A stretch of DNA of 64,000 nt from Amborella trichopoda (lineage: Eukaryota; Streptophyta; Magnoliopsida; Amborellales; Amborellaceae), in assembly GCF_000471905.2 (NCBI RefSeq), contig NW_006499810.1, forward strand, positions 3,610,896 to 3,674,895. The letters are read 5' to 3'. The translations under genes were made by a program, and so were the position numbers. Below the pieces are notes generated by a model, which had not been told where the DNA came from, did no database searches, and saw only the letters and a program-made list of their open reading frames with translations. This document shows, in pieces, positions 56,951 to 64,000 of the stretch. The first letter of the stretch is position 1; every line of letters begins with the position of its first letter.

Positions 56951-57396
56951 TCGATAATCCCAAGGGATCATGACATACTGGCTTCTAGGTTTTAGCAGGT
57001 TAGGCTTAGAGTCGATTGTAGAGCAATCATCATAGAAGTGACTGACATGGTGATTGCTTTTGGTGGGGTTCTCGAATCTGGACTTAAGTAGGATCTAGAC
57101 TCGATGACTTAGGGTAGACCTAGCTTGACCCTAGGGGCAAAACCTTAACTGAGACCAAGGCTAAGACTAGACTGGAATCTAGACTTGCTAGACTCAATGG
57201 GTTTTGGTTTAGACCTTGAATTACGGTGAGCCTGGTCTAGCTCTAAAGGCAACTCGAAGCTTAGACCTATGCTATAACCTAGACTAAGATCTAGACTAGA
57301 TAGATACAAGTCTCGGCTCGGACCAAGAGTGGGTCTAGGTTTAGATCTAGGTGTGAGCCTAGTTCGGACCTAGACTGAGCTGGGTACAAGCCTAGG

Positions 57397-57880
57397 CTTG
57401 GACGAAGAGAGTTTTGAAGATCAGACCAGGTGTGGACCCAAACTGGATCAAGGTTGAGATATACACCAGCCCTAGTCTCAGACCAAGAAGGGAGCCTAGG
57501 TTCGGACTAAGGGGAAACCTGGTTCGGACCTGGGCTAAGTTGGGTATAAGCTTGAACTTGGACCTAGAAAATTTTGATGATCAGACCAGTTATGGACCTG
57601 TATTGAATCAAAGATGAGCTAGGAACGAGCCTTCAGCTCGGACCGAGAGGAGCCTAAGTTCGGACCAAGGCGAAACTTGGTTCGGACCTAAGCAAAGCTG
57701 GGCACAAGCCTAAGCTTAGACTCAGAGAATTTTGATGATCAGACCAGGTATGGACTCAGATTGGATCAAAGATGAGTAGCCTTCAGCTCAGACCGAGAGG
57801 GGGTCTAAGTTTGAAACAAAGCGAAACCCAGTTTGGACCTGTGCTAAGCTGGGTACAAGCCTGGAGTTGGACCTAGAGGG
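57397..57880 (+). repeat. About 158-bp tandem repeat, three copies plus a partial
   Basis: Units start near 57397, 57556 and 57715 (CTTGGACCTAGAGAATTTTG, then ATGATCAGACCAG). A partial fourth starts near 57866, and a half unit precedes at 57310. Words such as GGTTCGGACCTAGGCTAAGC recur within each. Confidence 0.85.
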
Positions 57881-58507
57881 TTCAACTCGAATGAAAAGCT
57901 GGTCGGAACGGATATCTAAGGTTAACCAACAGAAATAAGCAAGCACATCACACGAAAACTTTTGACCTAGATTATAGATAGGCTTGGCTTGAGAGTGTGT
58001 TCCTAACTATTGAAATGCGGTTAGGCTGATATAGGTCCCCACATAGGTCGTGGCCTCCGAATATAGGATTTTCACCAGGTCCTACTATACGTGGAGTTAC
58101 TTTAAGGCAAAGGATTACGAAGGGGCCCTCACAGTTAAAGTTACACGAATTCTAACCGCCTTGACTCTCAAAGCTAGGCTCCCCTCACACCGTTAACGTG
58201 GATTTTGGGGGTTTTCGAAATATTTTTTTTTTGGTTTCTCGGGCATTCCCGGTCCGGTGTGTGCTGGAGTGTGTAAAGAAGCACACAATAAAAAATAATT
58301 GTGAAGCACACAATGCAACGAAGAAATAAAGCGAGTGCTTGGCACTAGTCGTGCCTAGTGATGTGCACTTCGAGGTGAAGCTCGCTTGAAGCACGGTATA
58401 GATGGAGGGGTAAGCAACCCTTAAGAAGGTACAGTCAAAACATTGAGACTAAGCATAGTCCCTGCTAAGTAGAGCGCGACCCAAGTCGAGGGTGCAAGCA
58501 ACCCTCA

Positions 58508-58510
<3 letters not shown>

Positions 58511-58540
<30 letters not shown>
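58511..58540. repeat. AT microsatellite
   Basis: (TA)n run inside the leader of element A. Confidence 0.9.
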
Positions 58541-58541
<1 letters not shown>

Positions 58542-59365
58542 AAATTATTTTTTTTATCTTTTTAACTTTGATGAAACACAGTTAAACTAAGCATGGTGAA
58601 TGAAGTAAAATCATGATCTCAATCAGAATTGACAAACTAAAATAAAATAAAAAAGAGAAGAAAAGAACAGACCTATCTGAAGCAAAATATATTTTTCTTT
58701 TATTAAATTTTTTTTTATTTTATGCCCAAAATTGGTGAACAGGAAGCCAATAGCCTCTAGAAGAGGCCTGTGGGGTCCCAAGAAATTTTTGGGACCACTG
58801 CAACTGGGCGACACGTATGGTGTCGCCCTAGCAGCACTACTAGTGTCACCCTTGCAGACTGAGCGACACTAGAAAAAAAAGTATTTCTTTTTTTAATTTT
58901 TTTAATTTTTATTTTTTAACTTTGATGAAATAAGGTAACCATAAAATTTCAGAAGCAGGGAAAATAATATTTCTGATGAGATAAATTAAAATAAAGTAAA
59001 GTAGAAAAGTGTAGATAGAACCGATCTGTATTAAGAAAACTATTTTTTTTGTATTTTTAAAAATTTTATTTTGATCTAAAATTTTTTGAACAGTGACAAG
59101 AGAGTACTTGGAACAGGACTACAAAGTCTCAAAAAGTTCTGAGACTTTTGGATTTGGGCAATAGGGTTGGCGTGTCTCCCTGGATTTAGGCGGCACTGGT
59201 GGTGTCGCCAGGGTGACACTGCTGGTGTCGCCCAGGACAGACAGGGTTTCGCAGTGCTGAAACCCTGGGTCCTAGTAACAACTGATTTTTTGGACTTTTT
59301 TGTTACGAAAAACAATAAAAACAGTAAATAAACTCGTGTTTCAGAGCTCGGATCACGCTCGAAAT

Positions 59366-59383
59366 GCCCCATGATGGGTGCCA
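59366..59383 (-). other. Primer binding site of element A
   Basis: The minus strand reads TGGCACCCATCATGGGGC, three bases after the LTR end. It resembles the plant tRNA-Lys site (TGGCGCCC...GTGGGGC) with a few changes. It differs clearly from the site in B and C. Confidence 0.65.
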
Positions 59384-59386
59384 AAT

Positions 59387-60790
59387 TGTTTACGATGAAA
59401 GTCAGACATATCTTCCAATGAATATCTCTCAGATTTTTACACCTTAAACTGATGAAAATTATGTGGTAGAGAAAGTGGGACAAATCGAATTCAAATATGA
59501 GGCTGGATCTGTCGAGAAACGAGCAGATCCGCCCTCAGATCTATGGCTGAACTAGCATGATCCAAAACATTAAAAAACAAATTCAAACAGAAAACTAACC
59601 AAAAGTAATCAAAATAAAATCAAAACTATAAGAAGAAGAAGAAATAAAGGGTAAGAGAACAACACCAAACCGGGCCGGATGGACCCCCAAGCCTTCGAGG
59701 GCTCGCCCCTATCAGAACCAGCATCCTCTTTGTCTCTCTTTTTCAGAAGTTGACCAGAAGATCTCTGATTAAAAAGGGTTGTTGTGCCCTAGAGATGACT
59801 GAAAATGGTCAGGGTTTTTGGACTTATCCTTTCATGACTTTTTGGTTTCTCAAGCTTAGGGTTAGGGTTTTAGGGTTTTTCTTTCTCTGAGCAAAGGGGC
59901 CAGGGTTTTAATCTTCTTCTCCTCAGAAGAAGAAGTCTCCACAAAGAGCCACGAATTTTCATTTTTATAGATTGGCAATCAAGTCAAAGGGAAAACTTTC
60001 CATCACCAGCCAATTGCCAACCCCGGATTGCCTTTTTGGGGTCCTGGGTCTGGGCGATACTAGGTGTGTCGCCAGACCAAAATTGGTCAAATTCAAGAAA
60101 TTTGACCTAAAACAGTTGGGGGGATGAGAAAACTGTCGTTTTCAAGCTATCAGAGTTGGGCGACACACTGTGTGTAGCCCAAGTCAAGACAGCTCAAAAC
60201 CAGAAATTTCCAGTGCAGGGCAGATGATGAGGCTGTCAAGATGTTGCTTGCAAAAAATCATCCAATTTGGGTCTGTCTAGGTTGGGTGACTCAATGTGTG
60301 TCGCCTAGACCAGATCTTCCCAAAATGGTAGATTCCTACTCAGCACTGATCTCATGGTTGTCCTGTAAAAAAATGACGATTTCAGATCAAACTGCGTTGG
60401 GCGATGCTAGGTGTGTCGCCCAGTCTGGTGGGCAGCACAAAGCATGTCACCCAATCTGGGTTGGGCGACTCTGGGTGTGTTGTCCAAGCTAAAACTAATT
60501 GAAATTAGAACTTTTTAGTTCATGTGTGTAGTTCTGACTGTTGTAAAGCTCTCAGAGAAACTTTGGGCCAAAAAAAGTTATTTTACTATTTTTGGTGATT
60601 TGTTTGGTAAAACAGAGCGTCTACCGGATTCTGGGTCAAAACAAGATATTTGCAAGATTATAGGCAGGCAGAATGGTTCTGGGTCACAAGGTAGGCTGTG
60701 TGGACTATATATTTGGATTTACTAGGATAATGTGATCCTAAGGGTTCAAGAAACCACAGAATTTGCAAGATTTAAAATGGGGTGTCTACA
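59387..60790 (-). repeat. Element A 5' LTR
   Basis: 1404 bp, minus strand TGTAGACACCCCATTT ... CATCGTAAACA. It has hairpin motifs in U3 (60053, 60157, 60279, 60398, 60463), a TATA-like TATAAAAA at 59962-59969 and the telo-box cluster at 59857-59881. This copy is not interrupted and shows the empty site of the solo LTR at about 59820-59835. Confidence 0.92.
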
Positions 60791-60795
60791 ACTAC

Positions 60796-62725
60796 AACTC
60801 ACAGAATTGTCATCTTCATTAACATGGCTCATGGCATTATTATGTAGACACCTCTTACACACAAACTTTTCATCAAACTAACAAATTCCATTTTGTATTA
60901 TGGAAATTACAAACTCATGGCCCTCTACACTTTGTAAAGCACGCTTGGCAAGGGATCGACTTGCCTGCATAGCCTCATTATATCTAGTGGAGCGTGGTAG
61001 TTCAGATGTTACTTGAATTTGTTCCCCAATGTCATCAAGAAAAACTCCCTTCTTTACATCCTTGGTCCAATGCCTCATTATATATTGTGGAGGGATTTCA
61101 AACACATCTTTCACCATAAAAATCTTCAGTACATGCCTGCAAAGAAGGCCCATCCTCTCAAAGAAGAGACAATTGCAAGAAACAGAATTGTGATGGCAGT
61201 TGAATTTCACTACGTAGGGTCTACATCCAGTTCTCGGGACTGCCACCTTGGAGGTAGCAACTTGTCCATTATCTTCAATTGTCTCCCTTTTAAAATTAAA
61301 GCAATTAGCCACCTCTTCCCCAAATATCTTTAAAATCTTTTGCATATAGAGTTTTTATGCATGTGACTCAATGAAAGTGGTTGTTCGCAAGATTGGAGTA
61401 GTTTGAATATCTTTCAAGTCATTTTCCCTCTCTTTATGCACCTTCTTATCTAAGACTTTTGCAACAACTTCTAATAATGTACGCAAGCTTGTTGTGGGTG
61501 TCCAGAACATTTTGAAGTGTGTATTCATCCCTTTACTCCTTTGAGTAAAGGTCATTCTCGCAGTGAACGTGCCAGCCAAGTATACATCAACCCATTGCAT
61601 ACGACAACCATAAAGCCTGCTGAGCCATTCATTGTCTTCCAGCTTATAATTCTCAATCATTTATTTCCATCTTGATTCAAATTCTTCAATTGTTGGGGTA
61701 GCCACATACCTCCGAAAGGTATCTGAATAAGAAGGATGTTACACCAGACATGACACATTTCTTTGATCTTCGCAAATATGTGCCACTCAAAATAATGATA
61801 CGTACTTTGGTAAAGAACTTGTCTCACAGCATATGAAATTGTAGAATCTTGATTAGTGAGAATAACACTTGGTTATCGTTCACCCATGGCTTCCAACCAG
61901 TTTTCAAATACCCATATAAATGATTATATTTTCTCGTCAAATATGAGTTCAAATCCAAAGAAAGTTGTATTGAAATGGTGATTTACGCCAAGTATAGGTG
62001 CAAAGGGCATACCAAACGTATTTATCTTATATATGGTATCAAAGGTAACCACTTCAACAAAACACTGGTAGGAAACTCTAGATATAGAACCTACCCATAA
62101 GATACTATGAATGTGATCCTCATCATCTAATCTCAATCTATAAAAAAATATGGGTTCGGTTTGTTCTTTTTATAGAGCCATTGTAAAATTAAATTGTCAT
62201 CTTCTCCTCTAAGTTTTTTTTTAGAGCTTGCTATTTCAGTTTGGATGTCCTTTTGTGTATAAGGGACTTTGTCGATCCCTCCAGCCTGCTCTATGAATAT
62301 GTCATGGATATGTTTAGGCTTAACCATTGTCGAGCTCATTGAATGTATCAATGACTTTGTAGCACTCGATAATGATCGATGTGTGCAAATTAGACGAGCT
62401 GTTTTTGGATTAACTAGATCGTGATTATGATCTTTAACGATGCTAGTCACTTGCCACTCGCCGTCTTCTTGACTACTTATGCACATCCTAACCTTGCACC
62501 CACACCTTAACTCAGGATAAACCTTTCCACTTTTATTTGGTTTTTCTTGTTTAAACCATTCCTTCGAGCAAACATAAACCCTATCGATATGTTTACCTTT
62601 CTTGTTATGAATACTCCCCCTGCGAATACCAAAACATTTGGTCAATGCATAAGACTTAAAGAACTCATATGCATCATCATCCGATCAAAACATCATTCCT
62701 ACACATGGTTCTTCTATTTCTTAGC
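60796..62725 (-). pseudogene. 5' part of a FAR1/FHY3-related gene, split by element A
   Basis: FAR1-related proteins are transcription regulators derived from a Mutator-like transposase. In order: the FAR1 DNA-binding domain (62300-62716: YEFFKSYALTKCFGIRRG, VYVCSKEWFK, RCGCKVRMCI, VKDHNHDL, giving the Cys-Cys-His-His set), a MULE transposase-like region (61700-62136: FDTIYKINTFGMPFAPILGV, LTNQDS, FEWHI), and a SWIM zinc finger CXC...CXH (CNCLFFERMGLLCRH near 61150). The tail runs to VNEDDNSVSCS at the A border and continues at 10332. In-frame stops include TGA near 62680, one near 61922, TAA at 61664 and TAG at 60878. It is a pseudogene. Confidence 0.88.
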
Positions 62726-63142
62726 CTATGTTTGGTGAGCCACAACCACCATCCGGGATTTCATTAATGCTGCCTACATTTAGGCATGTATTAGATGTCA
62801 TACCGACTGATCAGTTTTTTGACTTACCTAACGTGAAACTGCAAACTATAAAAATACATGTATTCAAACTTTCATCTCAAGAACACCAATCATATTTTTC
62901 TCAACCCACTTTGCCACGTGAAAAAATTGCAACAAATGGATACTACATACTTGTAATATAAACTCAATGTAGTAGGGGAGAAAAAACCCGATGACAAAAA
63001 AGCGAAAGTAAGTGATTCATTATATGGCGCATCAGATGCCACATAAAGATATTGGACTTAGACACAACATATGATATATCAAAATGTATAAAAATAAACA
63101 TAACAGATCTCAAGAAACTTGTAGCCTCTCTTGCTTAGGACA
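62726..63142. other. Intergenic stretch, no gene recognised
   Basis: AT-rich. A short plus-strand frame at 62728-62961 has no known domain. It could hold 5' sequence of the FAR1-like gene, but no promoter element could be supported. Confidence 0.4.
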
Positions 63143-63475
63143 TAATTCTTAGTAGATACATAAACCAACTTCCTTAAGCTTAACATCTAATTTATTCAAC
63201 ATCATGAATATCTCTTTCTTTTTGGGTCAACAACCATAGGGACTGAAACCATGTCGGTTTTTGCAACTTATCAAAATGTTTTAAAGCATATTATGTACTC
63301 CACTAAATTTTGCATACACATCAATCAAATTATTAGCCACAAAGGCTATGAAATTGTAGGCAAACCTAACCACATGGGCAAGAACCCACTTCCTTTGCCC
63401 TAGTGCCCTTATACTTGACCTAGTGCCAAGGATGTTACCTTCCTGAAGCCATTGGATTTGCCAAAGGTAGTTCAA
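63143..63475 (-). pseudogene. PPR protein fragment
   Basis: PPR proteins bind organellar RNA. The minus strand reads ALGQRKWVLAHVVRFAYNFI then AFVANNLIDVYAKFSG, which is the hallmark L/S-motif text of plant PLS-class PPR proteins. After a frame change comes ALKHFDKLQK, like the usual KVFDKM motif, and after a further change EIFMMLNKLDVKLKEVGL near 63160-63215, typical of the E-type C-terminus. The middle repeats are missing. At least two frameshifts and a stop exist. It is a short pseudogene remnant rather than a gene. Confidence 0.6.
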
Positions 63476-63848
63476 GACATGTGCCTATGTCGAATCACCT
63501 CTCTTCTCACTGCTCAGCCTCCCTTCCCCACTATATTCGGGTTAAGCAACAAATCTCTCTCGTCATTTCTATATAGATCCACCCTTTCATCTATTTACTC
63601 ATACTAACACTCTCTCTCTCTCTCACTTATTCTATCGATTCGCTTATGCCCAAGAAAAATAAAAAGCATCCAACCACAATGAAACAACTATTCCTTCCTG
63701 GAGAAAACGGAGTGGGTGAATGTGCGATGAACATAGTCTCTGTTGCTAGTCTAGTGCAGACTGCAGAGGAGAGAAGGTTGAGAAGTAGCATGCATGTTGC
63801 TACTACATTGACTTCACTCCAAGAAACTCACAGGAAGCAAAACCACAA

Positions 63849-63900
<52 letters not shown>

Positions 63901-64000
63901 AACGAGTAGTAGGTAGTACTAACTACTTACTTACGTTAGGTTACGTACGTACTACTATAGTTAGTTTAGTTAGTTAGTAGTAACGTAACGTAACGTACGT
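63476..64000. other. Low-complexity end region
   Basis: A small plus-strand frame (63646-63909) runs into the CT repeat and shows no domain. The last 80 bases consist mostly of TAGT, TTAG and ACGT words. No gene supported. Confidence 0.4.
63852..63898 (+). repeat. (CT)n microsatellite
   Basis: About 23 perfect CT dinucleotides; a shorter one is near 63610-63625. Confidence 0.97.

Larger units (their letters stand above)
56951..59365 (-). other. Element A 5' leader between primer site and gag
   Basis: No coding sequence was recognised. It holds a tandem repeat of about 158 bp (57397-57880), AGGYTTGGACC words on both sides of it, an (AT)n tract at 58511-58540 and scattered copies of the GGCGACAC hairpin motif (58805-58830, 59190-59245). 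Confidence 0.7.
10338..60790 (-). mobile_element. Element A: full-length Tat-like Ty3/gypsy retrotransposon, nested host
   Basis: On the minus strand the order is LTR, primer site, leader, gag, protease, RT, RNase H, integrase, 3' region, polypurine tract, LTR. Both termini are TG...CA, and a perfect 5-bp duplication flanks them. Removing nested B, C, the solo LTR and their duplications leaves about 14.5 kb. No chromodomain follows the integrase. The RT, protease and gag knuckle type place it in the non-chromovirus Tat/Athila side rather than among chromoviruses. The lineage within that group is not settled. Stops and frameshifts occur in every domain, so it cannot move by itself. Confidence 0.92.

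Noticed and set aside
1..64000. tRNA or rRNA genes
   Set aside because: Only tRNA-complementary primer sites were found; no cloverleaf or rRNA sequence recognised.

Overview
This window is nuclear DNA of a seed plant, almost certainly a flowering plant with a repeat-rich genome. The evidence is the set of families present: very large Ty3/gypsy elements of the Tat/Ogre type, a FAR1/FHY3-related (MULE-derived) gene, a plant-type PPR fragment, a chromovirus-like LTR and a CACTA terminus. I find no intact cellular gene, no rRNA or tRNA gene and no CRISPR array. Every long coding region is broken by stops, frameshifts or insertions.

The core is a nest of retrotransposons whose borders can be set almost to the base. 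Element A (minus strand, 10338-60790, 5-bp duplication ACTAC on both sides) inserted into the coding sequence of a FAR1-like gene. The 5' part of that gene now lies at 60796-62725 and its 3' zinc-knuckle end at 10091-10332. A was then invaded at least three times, always antisense to A: an Ogre-like element B (19905-39298, duplication GGGAG) and a related element C (39949-53464, duplication ATGGG/ATGAG) both landed in A's pol, and a solo LTR of the same broad group (10634-13693, duplication CCTAT) lies in A's left LTR. Without these insertions A would be about 14.5 kb. A's reading frame resumes across both pol insertions, and the FAR1-like frame resumes across A.

Reading A from right to left: 5' LTR 59387-60790, tRNA-Lys-like primer site, repeat-bearing leader, gag, protease, RT (split by C and B), RNase H, integrase, a 3 kb 3' region full of tandem hairpins, polypurine tract, then the 3' LTR split by the solo LTR. 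B and C share a tRNA-Arg-like primer site three bases after the LTR, a decayed ORF between that site and gag, gag-pol remnants, and a very long repeat-rich 3' region. B has lost its protease region. C has lost gag, protease, RT and part of the integrase.

Left of a 20-N gap (9496-9515), which may join unlinked sequence, lie a minus-strand gag-protease relic of the B/C type (element D, about 1700-6557), a decayed coiled-coil ORF (1-1581), an LTR-like segment (6558-8947) and a CACTA-type end (to 9428). Right of the gap is a foldback MITE (9545-9841). Right of the FAR1-like gene is a PPR pseudogene fragment (63143-63475), then simple repeats to the end.

The most unusual theme is not a gene. Each retrotransposon family here carries its own hairpin-forming motif in noncoding DNA, as tandem arrays in A, B and the solo LTR and less regularly in C. 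Some arrays show paired changes in both arms of the hairpin.
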